Shown: positions 16,883 to 24,561 of the stretch, piece by piece
How the letters are laid out: each line of letters begins with the position of its first letter
How positions within the stretch are numbered: position 1 is the first letter of the stretch
Source of the DNA: Pseudomonadota bacterium
Lineage (GTDB): Bacteria; Pseudomonadota; Gammaproteobacteria; Steroidobacterales; Steroidobacteraceae
Length of the DNA stretch: 64,000 bases
Direction: 5' to 3'
NCBI GenBank assembly: GCA_023391335.1
Contig: JAEWBG010000085.1
Coordinates: forward strand, 18,675-82,674
Program-made: the position numbers and the translations under genes
The notes under the pieces: generated by a model
The model's database searches: none
Told to the model about the DNA's origin: nothing
Seen by the model: the letters and a program-made list of their open reading frames with translations, nothing else

Positions 16883-17113
16883 CTATGCGCGCCTCGCAGC
16901 CTGGGCACGCGGTTCGTCGATTTGAAATGCCTTGAGCAACGGCATGATTTGGAACAGCGCAGATAGGCCCACGAGTGTGTAGACGATCCGAGCCAGAGGG
17001 GATCCCGCACCGAAAATCGCAGCCACCAAATCAAATTGCGCGATGCCGACGAGCCCCCAGTTCAATCCACCTACGATCACCAGAATGAGCGTAATCAGGT
17101 TCAACGATTTCAT
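16883..17113 (-). CDS. DUF378 small membrane protein
   Basis: 76 aa. Two membrane helices match the DUF378 pattern: LITLILVIVGGLNWGLVGI with the signature GGLNWGL, then IVYTLVGLSALFQIMPL. AGGAG lies 8 bases upstream of the ATG. Function is unknown across the family. It follows the fasciclin gene by 39 bp on the same strand and is probably in that operon, under the ECF-type promoter upstream of it. Confidence 0.9.
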   Translation of the reverse strand: MKSLNLITLILVIVGGLNWGLVGIAQFDLVAAIFGAGSPLARIVYTLVGLSALFQIMPLLKAFQIDEPRAQAARRA

Positions 17114-17152
17114 TTACTACTCCTAAAAAGTTTGAATTAGAAACGCGGTCGA

Positions 17153-17617
17153 TCAGTTAGGCATAACCACGCTGTCGATCACGTGGATCACGCCGTTTGA
17201 TGCCTCGATATCCGTCTTGATCACTTTCGCGTCGTCCACCATGACGGCCCCATCTTTCGCCGACACCGTCAGCGATTGACCTTGCACCGTCTTCACGGCG
17301 CCAGGCTTGACTTGCGCCGCCATCACCTTCCCAGGCACGACGTGATACGTCAGCACCGCGGTGAGTTTGTCTTTGTCCTTCAACAAGGAATCGAGTGCGC
17401 CGGCTGGAAGCTTCGCGAACGCAGCATCGGTCGGTGCAAAGACGGTATAGGGGCCTTTTTGCTTCAACGTGTCCACGAGATTGGCCGCCTTCAGTGCTGT
17501 GACGAGCGTGTTGAACTGTCCAGCAGAAACGGCGGTATCGACAATGTCCGCAGCAGAGGCAATGGAAGTCGCAGCCATCAATGCGGCAAGCGACATCACC
17601 TTGGAAAGCGTCTTCAT
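17153..17617 (-). CDS. Secreted fasciclin-domain protein
   Basis: 154 aa from the ATG with AAGGAG upstream; an in-frame extension to 17725 has no start signal and lies over the promoter. A Sec signal peptide (residues 1-22, ending SIASAA) precedes one FAS1 domain: TLKQKGPYTVFAPTDAAF (H1 motif), LTYHVVPGKV, and a C-terminal SNGVIHVIDSVVMP. Bacterial FAS1 proteins act outside the cytoplasmic membrane in adhesion or envelope stress. The divergent RpoE-like sigma factor and matching promoters suggest it belongs to that regulon. Confidence 0.92.
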   Translation of the reverse strand: MKTLSKVMSLAALMAATSIASAADIVDTAVSAGQFNTLVTALKAANLVDTLKQKGPYTVFAPTDAAFAKLPAGALDSLLKDKDKLTAVLTYHVVPGKVMAAQVKPGAVKTVQGQSLTVSAKDGAVMVDDAKVIKTDIEASNGVIHVIDSVVMPN

Positions 17618-17671
17618 GAGATCTCCTTCGGATTGCGCTAAGTTCAGTCGCCCGATTGGCAACGGGTAGAA

Positions 17672-17705
17672 CAGATCCGATGGGACGCTGCGCGGTTTCA
17701 ACTTT
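17672..17705 (-). promoter_or_regulatory. ECF-type promoter for the fasciclin-DUF378 operon
   Basis: Read on the reverse strand: AAAGTTGAAAC (17705-17695) as -35, 16 bases, then GGATCTG (17678-17672) as -10. The predicted transcription start lies about 50 bases before the fasciclin ATG. The same -35 word, spacing and GGATC -10 occur in the divergent promoter, so both are probably read by the same sigma factor. Confidence 0.72.
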
Positions 17706-17725
17706 ATTTCGCCGCCGGCGCACAA

Positions 17726-17759
17726 AAAGTTGAAACTTTCGAGGCCCCGGGCGGATCAG
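17726..17759 (+). promoter_or_regulatory. ECF-type promoter for the sigma factor gene (autoregulatory)
   Basis: AAAGTTGAAAC (17726-17736), 16 bases, then GGATCAG (17753-17759). It is the mirror of the fasciclin promoter: GTTTCAACTTT at 17695-17705 is its exact inverse. GAAAC-type -35 boxes are known for RpoE-like sigma factors. The predicted start of transcription near 17766 excludes initiation of the protein at 17759 and favours 17807 (or 17780). Confidence 0.72.
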
Positions 17760-17806
17760 TGGCTTTCATTGCCTTCCGCATGTGCGTGCTCGTATGCTCC
17801 GCGTCG

Positions 17807-18400
17807 ATGTCGCAACTCGACCCTGACGCGGAACTCGTACGGCTTGCTCAAGCGGGCGACTCGCGTGCGTTCGAGGCCATCGTTGTTAAGTATCAGCGTC
17901 GCATCGCTCGACACATCGCGCGCTACTTGAGTTCGGCTGCGGATGTGGAGGACGCAGTTCAGGAGGTATTCCTGCGGGTGTACCGCTCCATTAATTCGTT
18001 TCGTGGCGAAAGCCTCTTCTACACTTGGCTATTCCGAGTGGCGACCAACGTCGCGCTGCGACACTTGGAGCGCAAGCCGGCGGACGTCCTGCTTGGCGAT
18101 GAAGATCCGGAAGAACGGATGATCGGATTCGAGCCGGGTGTGACCGATGCTGCGCAGCCGGAGCGCACGGCGATGGCGGGCGAAATTGCGGACACGGTGC
18201 AGAAGGCGCTAGCCAAACTGCAGCCTCACCTTGCGGAAGCGTTGATGTTGTACGAGGTCGAGAACAAATCGTACGCCGAGATTGCGCAGCTGCTCGAAGT
18301 GCCCCTCGGCACGGTTCGGACGTGGATCTATCGAGCGCGCGAGTCGATCGCGAAGCGCTTGCAACCTATGCTGCGGGCGCAGCGAAGCGAGAGGTGGTGA
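17807..18400 (+). CDS. RpoE-like ECF sigma factor
   Basis: 197 aa from ATG 17807 (MSQLDPDAEL). Region 2 is clear (AFEAIVVKYQRRIARHIARY, DVEDAVQEVFLRVYRSINSF, FYTWLFRVATNVALRHLER) and region 4 follows (YEVENKSYAEIAQLL, VPLGTVRTWIYRARESIAK). Length and the KPADV linker fit the RpoE group. It directs RNA polymerase to envelope-stress promoters. The gene is followed 1 base later by an RseA-like anti-sigma gene, and its own promoter matches that of the divergent fasciclin operon, so positive autoregulation is likely. Confidence 0.93.
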   Translation: MSQLDPDAELVRLAQAGDSRAFEAIVVKYQRRIARHIARYLSSAADVEDAVQEVFLRVYRSINSFRGESLFYTWLFRVATNVALRHLERKPADVLLGDEDPEERMIGFEPGVTDAAQPERTAMAGEIADTVQKALAKLQPHLAEALMLYEVENKSYAEIAQLLEVPLGTVRTWIYRARESIAKRLQPMLRAQRSERW

Positions 18401-18401
18401 G

Positions 18402-18611
18402 ATGTCCGTGAAAATTTCGCGATTGCTCGACGGCGATCTGCCGGAGCAGGAGACGGCAGAGGCCTTAGATGCGATGGCAGCGGATGCGGACCAGCGCGAT
18501 CGGTTCACGATCTATCGCCTCATCGGCGACACACTCCGCGGTAACAGCACGCCCGATGACGGCTACAGCAAACGCATCTTCGAGCGAATCAAGCGAGAAG
18601 AGCAGAAGTAG
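18402..18611 (+). CDS. RseA N-terminal-like anti-sigma factor (short, soluble)
   Basis: 69 aa. It matches the sigma-binding N-terminal domain of RseA: ISRLLDGDLPEQETAEALDA, then RFTIYRLIGDTLRGN. The transmembrane helix and periplasmic domain of normal RseA (about 200 aa) are absent; the reading frame stops after a charged RIFERIKREEQK tail. GAGGTGGTGAG lies upstream. It should bind and inhibit the sigma factor encoded just before it, but the signal path cannot be the usual membrane protease cascade. Confidence 0.82.
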   Translation: MSVKISRLLDGDLPEQETAEALDAMAADADQRDRFTIYRLIGDTLRGNSTPDDGYSKRIFERIKREEQK

Positions 18612-18645
18612 GGCCTTCGAGTTTCGTTCGGGCCTGAGTACCTCG

Positions 18646-18661
18646 CCGGACATCAGTCCGG
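18646..18661. terminator. Short hairpin between convergent genes
   Basis: CCGGAC-ATCA-GTCCGG, 6-bp perfect arms with a 4-base loop, 34 bp after the anti-sigma stop and 28 bp before the opposing DUF883 stop. No T-tract is present. Confidence 0.5.
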
Positions 18662-18689
18662 TCTACTTGACCACTCGACCGCCGATCGC

Positions 18690-18965
18690 TCAATAGCGAT
18701 TAGCGCGCCGTGTCAAAGTCGTCACCGCCAAGGCAATCGCACCGATTGCAAGAGCAGCAGCTAGCGGATTGCGACGTACATAGCTGAGCAGTGAATTGGA
18801 TGCGGTTTGCCAATCATCCAGCGACTCGCGGCTGGCACGATCCAGATGCTCGCCGAGCCGCACTCTGAGAGAACTGACCGTCTTTATGCCGGCAGAATCG
18901 TACGAGCCGTCGCCGCCGTACTGAGTGGAGCGGGGTCGTTCGGAATTCGCGGATATCGAGCTCAT
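18690..18965 (-). CDS. DUF883/ElaB-YqjD-like membrane-anchored protein
   Basis: 91 aa. A polar, partly helical N-terminal region (about 1-65) leads to the family motif YVRRNPLAAALAIGAIALAV, a C-terminal membrane anchor with a basic end (TRRANRY). ElaB/YqjD-type proteins associate with ribosomes at the membrane in stationary phase in E. coli. Here the function is inferred from the family only. It is convergent to the sigma/anti-sigma pair. Confidence 0.82.
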   Translation of the reverse strand: MSSISANSERPRSTQYGGDGSYDSAGIKTVSSLRVRLGEHLDRASRESLDDWQTASNSLLSYVRRNPLAAALAIGAIALAVTTLTRRANRY

Positions 18966-19022
18966 GCGGTTGCTCCGTATCGGCTGTCACCCAGCCGCAA
19001 TGCTCCAATCGCAGTCAAAGTT

Positions 19023-19055
19023 CAGTCACCAGTCAGTAGTCAGTAGTCACTAGTC
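19023..19055. repeat. Short AGTCA-type direct repeats
   Basis: Several overlapping copies of CAGTAGTCA / AGTCACTAG words in a row directly upstream of the RibD-like reductase gene. It may reflect slippage. No regulatory meaning is evident. Confidence 0.4.
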
Positions 19056-19065
19056 ACCCAAAAGT

Positions 19066-19776
19066 ATGAAGCCCTACGTCATCTGCCACATGGTCGCGAG
19101 CATCGATGGAAAAATTCTGCATAGCCGGTGGAAGCCGCGCATTCCCGATGCGGGTGCGCTGTTCGAGCGATTGCACGAGCAGTTGCAAGGCGATGCTTGG
19201 CTCATTGGACGAGTGACCGGCAGCGAATTCTCCAAAGCGAAACAATACGACGAGCATTGCAAGGAGACATTCCCCCGAGAAGCTTGGTTTGCCAAGCGCG
19301 ATGCAAAGTCGTTCGGGGTCGTGCTCGATGCGCATGGAAAGATTGCGTGGGGACGCGCAGACATCGGTGGCGATCCGATCGTCGTGGTGCTCACGGAGAA
19401 AGTATCCGATGCACACTTGGCCGGTCTGCGCAAAGACGGTGTCTCCTATTTCTTTGCGGGCCGAGATTCGATCGATCTCGCGTTGACGCTGGAGATCCTC
19501 AACCGTGAACTCGGCGTGAAGCGATTGCTGGTGGAGGGTGGCGGCGATGCAAATGGGGAGTGCCTGCGAGCCGGACTGATCGACGAGATCAGTCTCGTCA
19601 CATGTCCCGCCGTCGATGGATCGAGGGGAGCGCCCAGTGTCTTCGATTCCAGCGAGCAGAAGAGCGAAGTGCGCGCACCGATTGCATCGGTGTCGCTGGA
19701 GAGCAGCACGGTTCTCGAAGGCGGTGCGGTGTGGCTGCGGTATCGGGTTCAGAATGAAAGGAGCGGTCGTGAATAG
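19066..19776 (+). CDS. RibD C-terminal/dihydrofolate reductase-family protein
   Basis: 236 aa. The fold is the RibD reductase domain: CHMVASIDGKILHSRW at the N-terminus, AWLIGRVTG, and LLVEGGGDANGECLRAGLIDE in the last third, a strong RibD_C motif. Such proteins reduce pyrimidine or pterin-like substrates with NADPH. There is no deaminase domain, so it is not the full riboflavin enzyme RibD. It overlaps the next gene by 8 bases. Its substrate cannot be told from sequence. Confidence 0.85.
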   Translation: MKPYVICHMVASIDGKILHSRWKPRIPDAGALFERLHEQLQGDAWLIGRVTGSEFSKAKQYDEHCKETFPREAWFAKRDAKSFGVVLDAHGKIAWGRADIGGDPIVVVLTEKVSDAHLAGLRKDGVSYFFAGRDSIDLALTLEILNRELGVKRLLVEGGGDANGECLRAGLIDEISLVTCPAVDGSRGAPSVFDSSEQKSEVRAPIASVSLESSTVLEGGAVWLRYRVQNERSGRE

Positions 19777-20203
19777 ATTGTCGTGGCTGTGCGCCGTGCT
19801 GGCGCTGTTCTTCGCGGCAATAGCGCAAGCCGCAAGCGATGTGGAGACTGCGGCGCGAGATCTCTATGTTCGCCTCGCCCAGAAAGATCTTGCGGGACTT
19901 TCGCGCTACGTTCCACAAGGCGGATTCACCGAGTTCAATCCCGATGGCAATGAACTCAAGACGATGACGCGGGAATATTTCAAAGCGGCGTTCGCCAGCG
20001 GCGTACAGATCGATTTCCACATCGAGCAGTTGCAAGTTTCGCAGCTCCGTAAAGCCGCGATCGTCACGGGATATCGAGTCGGCGGACTGACGTTTCCTGA
20101 CGGGAAGCGCATCTCAAGCCGTGACTGTTTGACGATGGTGTGGTCGCTGCAGTCAAAGGTTTGGCTGCTTCAGCACGTCCACTTGTCCCAGTGCGAGCAT
20201 TGA
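19769..20203 (+). CDS. Secreted small NTF2-like protein
   Basis: 144 aa from GTG 19769, chosen because AAAGGAG lies 5 bases upstream; an ATG at 19754 is an alternative. A signal peptide (VNRLSWLCAVLALFFAAIAQ, cleaved near AQAAS) is followed by a compact SnoaL/NTF2-like domain: ETAARDLYVRLAQKDLAG and SLQSKVWLLQHVHLSQCEH. It starts inside the 3' end of the reductase gene. Function is unknown; it probably acts in the periplasm. Confidence 0.7.
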   Translation: MNRLSWLCAVLALFFAAIAQAASDVETAARDLYVRLAQKDLAGLSRYVPQGGFTEFNPDGNELKTMTREYFKAAFASGVQIDFHIEQLQVSQLRKAAIVTGYRVGGLTFPDGKRISSRDCLTMVWSLQSKVWLLQHVHLSQCEH

Positions 20204-20346
20204 GAGGACTCACTCGAATACGCGCCAGATGCTCTACATATTTTGACGCAAATTGTCTCGCGACTCCGATGCCGTTGGATGGGCAGCGGCGATAGACGAG
20301 CGTATTGTGCAAGCTCGTTCTTGACGTCGTCGTCCCAGGAGCATTC

Positions 20347-21240
20347 ATGCATCGGCGAACATTTATAACTTACAGCTCAGGATTGGCGATCTGCGTTGCG
20401 TTCGGTCCGAGCTTGGTCCGAGGAGCGGCCGACAGCAATCAACGACTCGGCATGTCCACCGTCACCTTCCGCAGCCGCTTCAAGCAAACTGCAGCCTCAG
20501 CTCCTATCGATAACGAACTCACGCTTTTGAAAGTGCCCGCCTTCTATCGCGAGCGTTTTGGTGTTCGCAATCTCGAGCTGTGGAGCAAGCACTTCGAATC
20601 GCTTGAACCCGAATACTTGAAGGAATTGCGTGCCCGCGTAAAAGAAGCGGGTGCTCAAGTCCTCAATGTGCAAGTCGATGCGGACTACGACTTGGCCAGC
20701 GCCGACGAAGCAGTACGACAGCAGAGCCTTACGACCGCGCGTCGATGGATCGATGCGGCGGCGTTGCTCGGCAGTCGAGCAGTGCGCGTCAACCCCGGGC
20801 ACACGGATGGCTCGGTCGACAAGAGCATCGCGTCGATGAAGGAGATCAATGCTTACTGCAAGTCGAAAGGTTTGCCGCTGCTCATCGAAAACCACTTCGG
20901 TCTCGAGATGAATCCGGACGTGCATCTGAGAATTCGCGAGGCGGCGGGGCCCGACAATGTTTATACGCTGCCGGATTTCGGGAATTACCCGACTGAAAGC
21001 ATGTGGGAATCGCTGCGGAAGATTCTTCCCTTTGCGTACATGGTTTCAGCGAAGACAGTCGAGTTCAACCAGCAGATGGAGCACGTCTCGTACGACTTCG
21101 ATCGTTGCGTGAAGATGGCCGAAGGACTGGGTTTCAAAGGGATTTACTCAGTCGAACAATGGAGCCGCGAGGACTTAATAGTCGATCCAGAAAAAGTCGT
21201 GGATAGGATGCTTCGGCACGTACGAGCAAATCTCGTTTGA
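20347..21240 (+). CDS. Tat-exported sugar phosphate isomerase/epimerase-like protein
   Basis: 297 aa from ATG 20347 with AGGAGC upstream. HRRTFITYSSGLAIC is a Tat-type signal. The body is an AP-endonuclease-2-like TIM barrel (PF01261): ELWSKHFESLEPEYLKELRA, ARRWIDAAALLGSRAVRVNP, LIENHFGLE, and VEQWSREDL near the end. Glu and His metal positions are seen in the ENH motif. It probably acts on a sugar or sugar lactone in the periplasm. It opens a three-gene set with a ThuA-like protein and a PQQ dehydrogenase. Confidence 0.85.
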   Translation: MHRRTFITYSSGLAICVAFGPSLVRGAADSNQRLGMSTVTFRSRFKQTAASAPIDNELTLLKVPAFYRERFGVRNLELWSKHFESLEPEYLKELRARVKEAGAQVLNVQVDADYDLASADEAVRQQSLTTARRWIDAAALLGSRAVRVNPGHTDGSVDKSIASMKEINAYCKSKGLPLLIENHFGLEMNPDVHLRIREAAGPDNVYTLPDFGNYPTESMWESLRKILPFAYMVSAKTVEFNQQMEHVSYDFDRCVKMAEGLGFKGIYSVEQWSREDLIVDPEKVVDRMLRHVRANLV

Positions 21241-21322
21241 GGATCGCGCTCACGTTGAACCTTCCACATTGCGCGTGTGTCACAGTACAGTCTTGCGAGC
21301 GGTAACAAACTACGAGGCTGCA

Positions 21323-22249
21323 GTGAGAATCTTCCTTGACACAACTTTTCTTTGGAGGCGTCGCGGCCTCGTCGCTTTGTTTTTCGCGGCCGTCGTTACA
21401 TGCTCATTCGCGAGCACGGTCTCCGCAGCAACGAAGAAAATTGTGTTCTTGGCGGGGCCGCGCGATCACGGCATGTCGGGCCGCCATGAGTACGAGCGCG
21501 ATCTGAAGACATTGGCGCAGTCGCTCGAACATGCGTCGAATGTAAGCGGCATTACGACGGAGCTCATTGTCGGTCGCGTTCCCAGAGATCTTGCGCCGCT
21601 GCAAGATGCCGCTGCCATCGTCATCGAGAGCAGCTCGGATCGCGCGCAGAACGAAACGCACCCGCTCTTTCCGCCGGATCCGACGACCGATCATCATGGC
21701 TACGATGCTGAGACGACTGCTTATCTGAAATCGCTCGATGAACTGATCAAGCAGAAGCAGATCGGCGTCGTGATTCTGCACTACGCGGTGTGGGCCGAGA
21801 ATTGGCGCGCGCGCGAATACTATATGAATTGGACCGGCGGACTGTGGGTTCAGATCGCCTCGAAGAATCCGGTCGATGAATGGAAGATGACGCTCGAGAA
21901 CAAAGGTCATCCCATTCTGCGGGGCGTGAAACCGTGGACGTATCGCGACGAAGTGTTTTGCCGCTTCCTGCTGCCGAGCGATGCGCGTCGCACGAATCTG
22001 ATCCTAGGCACGCCTGAGGAAGACAAAGCGGGCATCGGGCCGCAAATCGTATCGTGGGCATACGAGCGCGATGGCGTGCGCTCGTTCGTGTATGGCGGTC
22101 AGGATTTCCGCGCCAACCTCGCGCTGGATAACTACCGCCGCTTCTTACTAAATGGCATCGCGTGGGCTGCGCATATCGATATCCCGCGGCAGGGCATTCA
22201 GTCGCCGACACCGGATGTCAGCGACGTTTCGGCTCCACGCATTCACTGA
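21323..22249 (+). CDS. ThuA-like domain protein, exported
   Basis: 308 aa from GTG 21323; an ATG at 21269 is an alternative. A signal helix (LVALFFAAVVTCSFASTVSA) precedes a ThuA/class-I amidotransferase-like fold: KIVFLAGPRDHGMSGRHEY, GVVILHYAVWAENWRAREYY, then HPILRGV. In this family the glutaminase Cys is absent. ThuA-like proteins are linked to sugar turnover. It lies 82 bp after the isomerase-like gene and 11 bp before the PQQ dehydrogenase, all three exported, consistent with periplasmic oxidation of a carbohydrate. Confidence 0.83.
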   Translation: MRIFLDTTFLWRRRGLVALFFAAVVTCSFASTVSAATKKIVFLAGPRDHGMSGRHEYERDLKTLAQSLEHASNVSGITTELIVGRVPRDLAPLQDAAAIVIESSSDRAQNETHPLFPPDPTTDHHGYDAETTAYLKSLDELIKQKQIGVVILHYAVWAENWRAREYYMNWTGGLWVQIASKNPVDEWKMTLENKGHPILRGVKPWTYRDEVFCRFLLPSDARRTNLILGTPEEDKAGIGPQIVSWAYERDGVRSFVYGGQDFRANLALDNYRRFLLNGIAWAAHIDIPRQGIQSPTPDVSDVSAPRIH

Positions 22250-22260
22250 TCGATTCATTC

Positions 22261-24561
22261 ATGGTTGCAAAACATTCGGCGGCGATGTGTGCCGTCCTCT
22301 CGCTTTCGATCGCTTCGATGTGCGAGGCGGCCCAATGGCCCGATTATGGCGGTACGCCGGATCAATCGAAGTATGTCGTAACCAACGACATCACCAAGGC
22401 GAACGTCGCAAAGCTCCAAGTCGATTGGATGTATCCGACCTCCGACGAGCGTGCCTATCAATTCAATCCGATCATCGTCGACAACGTGATGTACGTCTTG
22501 GCGAAGGACAGCTCGCTCGTCGCGATCGATGTCGTCACTCACAAGGAACTGTGGATCCACGCGAACTTGCGCGGCATCACGAATCGCGGCATCAACTATT
22601 GGCGCAGTAAGGATGGAAAAGAGCGACGGCTTCTATTCACGCTGGAAGATACATTGCAGGCGATCGATGCGCGGACGGGAAAATCGATTCTCTCGTTCGG
22701 CAAGCAGGGCGTCGTCAATCTTCGGGAGGGTCTTGGTCGGGATCCGCGCGCCATTCGACGCATCAGCTCCTATACGCCAGGACGCGTGTTCGACAATTTG
22801 TTGATATTGGGCAGCTCGCCGGGTGAGGGCTACTTCTCCGCGCCGGGCCACATCCGCGCCTACAACGTCATTACGGGCGAGCTCGCATGGACGTTTCACA
22901 CCATTCCGCAGCCGGGCGAATATGGCTACGAGACATGGCCGAAAGACGCGTGGAAGTACATCGGTGGTGTGAACGTGTGGGGCGAGATGAGCCTCGATGC
23001 GAAACGCGGCATTTTATATGCGCCTGTGGGTTCGCCTACGTACGACTACTACGGTGCCGATCGAATCGGCGCCAATCTGTTCAGCGATTGCTTGCTCGCC
23101 ATCGACGCACGCACGGGCAAGCGCGTGTGGCACTTCCAAATGGTTCACCACGATTTGTGGGACTACGATCCAACCGCCGCGCCACAACTGCTCACCATCC
23201 GCAAAGACGGCAAGACCATCGATGCCGTCGCACAAGCGACGAAACAAGGTTTCGTGTTCGTCTTCGATCGCGTGACGGGTAAACCGGTGTGGCCGATCGA
23301 AGAGCGTGCTGTGCCGAAGAGCGACGTGGATGGAGAGCAGGCGTGGCCGACGCAGCCATTCTCATCCTTGCCGCCGACCGCGCGTCAATTGGTGCGAGCC
23401 GATGATTTAACGCCGTATCTCATCAGCGATGCGGAACGTGCGGAGTGGCGCGAGCGAATCGCCAAAGCGCGTACTGGGTTGTTCAATCCACCCGCACTGG
23501 TCGAGAGCGCCATCGTGCCGGGTGCCGTTGGCGGTACGAATTGGGGTAACACTGCGGCCGATCCGAACGCCGGTATGTTGTATTTGCTCAATCAAGACTT
23601 CCCGTCGTTCTATAAATTGGAAGTTCACGACGACACGGGGGGCGGGCGGATGGCTCGCATGTTCGGCCCGCCGGATCCGAAAGCGGTCGAGCGCGGCGCG
23701 GCTATATATAAGGAGAGTTGCGCGATGTGCCATGGCGCCGATCGCGGCGGCACACCGGCTGCACCGTCATTGCTGGAGGTCGGCAAGCGTATCGGCCTGC
23801 CGCAGCTACGCCGCACCATCGTCTATGGCAATGGACGCATGCCGCCGATCAGTCACATTCAAGACAGCCAAATCAGCGACATCTTGGCGTACTTGGGCGG
23901 CGGCCCGCGTCCACGGGGTCGCAATGTGTCGGGTGACGCACCAAAGATGCCAGACGGTCCGGTTGTTGCCTCTGGTGGTGCGCCTCTAGATCACGCAGAA
24001 GAGGCGGTGGATGCGATGCAGGATTATCCCGAAGGTGTCGCCGCGCCGAAGCATCGCTACTACACCGATTACGGGTTGGGTCATCCGTATCTGCTTGCCC
24101 CGCCGTGGTCGACGATCATTGCGTACGACTTGAATCGCGGCGAAATCAAATGGAAAAAACCGCTGGGACAAGATCGCGACGTCACGCGCGAAGGTGGCGC
24201 GAACACGGGCGTACCACGCGGATCGCAGCGCGAAGGCATGATCGTCACGTCGACCGGTATCGTGTTCTCGACCGCGAAAGACGGGCGCTTCTACGCCTTC
24301 GATGCCGAGAACGGCAACGTGCTGTGGTCAGCGGCATTGCCGATGGGCTCGGAAGGATTGCCTGCGATTTACGAAGCAGGCGGCAAGCACTACATCGTTG
24401 TGAATGCAACGACACCGCTCACCTGGGGATTGAATTCCAGGGAGAGCGGCATCGGATCGCCCGAGCCTTTGGGGCGTGGCGGCTACGTCGTGTTCTCGAT
24501 TCCGGACGAAGCGTCAAACCACGACGAAACGGCTGCTACTACAAGTCGACCGGCGCATTGA
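22261..24561 (+). CDS. PQQ-dependent dehydrogenase with inserted cytochrome c
   Basis: 766 aa from ATG 22261 (signal peptide ending near CEAAQWPDYGG). The first about 440 residues are a PQQ beta-propeller like quinoprotein glucose/alcohol dehydrogenases (QVDWMYPTSDERAYQFNPI, WHFQMVHHDLWDYD, GGTNWGN). A c-type heme site CAMCHG starts at Cys487, with the likely axial Met in NGRMPP. The propeller then resumes (PPWSTIIAYDLNRGEIKWKK) to the end. Heme in the middle, not at the C-terminus, marks this branch. It would oxidise a sugar or alcohol in the periplasm and pass electrons to the chain. Confidence 0.9.
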   Translation: MVAKHSAAMCAVLSLSIASMCEAAQWPDYGGTPDQSKYVVTNDITKANVAKLQVDWMYPTSDERAYQFNPIIVDNVMYVLAKDSSLVAIDVVTHKELWIHANLRGITNRGINYWRSKDGKERRLLFTLEDTLQAIDARTGKSILSFGKQGVVNLREGLGRDPRAIRRISSYTPGRVFDNLLILGSSPGEGYFSAPGHIRAYNVITGELAWTFHTIPQPGEYGYETWPKDAWKYIGGVNVWGEMSLDAKRGILYAPVGSPTYDYYGADRIGANLFSDCLLAIDARTGKRVWHFQMVHHDLWDYDPTAAPQLLTIRKDGKTIDAVAQATKQGFVFVFDRVTGKPVWPIEERAVPKSDVDGEQAWPTQPFSSLPPTARQLVRADDLTPYLISDAERAEWRERIAKARTGLFNPPALVESAIVPGAVGGTNWGNTAADPNAGMLYLLNQDFPSFYKLEVHDDTGGGRMARMFGPPDPKAVERGAAIYKESCAMCHGADRGGTPAAPSLLEVGKRIGLPQLRRTIVYGNGRMPPISHIQDSQISDILAYLGGGPRPRGRNVSGDAPKMPDGPVVASGGAPLDHAEEAVDAMQDYPEGVAAPKHRYYTDYGLGHPYLLAPPWSTIIAYDLNRGEIKWKKPLGQDRDVTREGGANTGVPRGSQREGMIVTSTGIVFSTAKDGRFYAFDAENGNVLWSAALPMGSEGLPAIYEAGGKHYIVVNATTPLTWGLNSRESGIGSPEPLGRGGYVVFSIPDEASNHDETAATTSRPAH

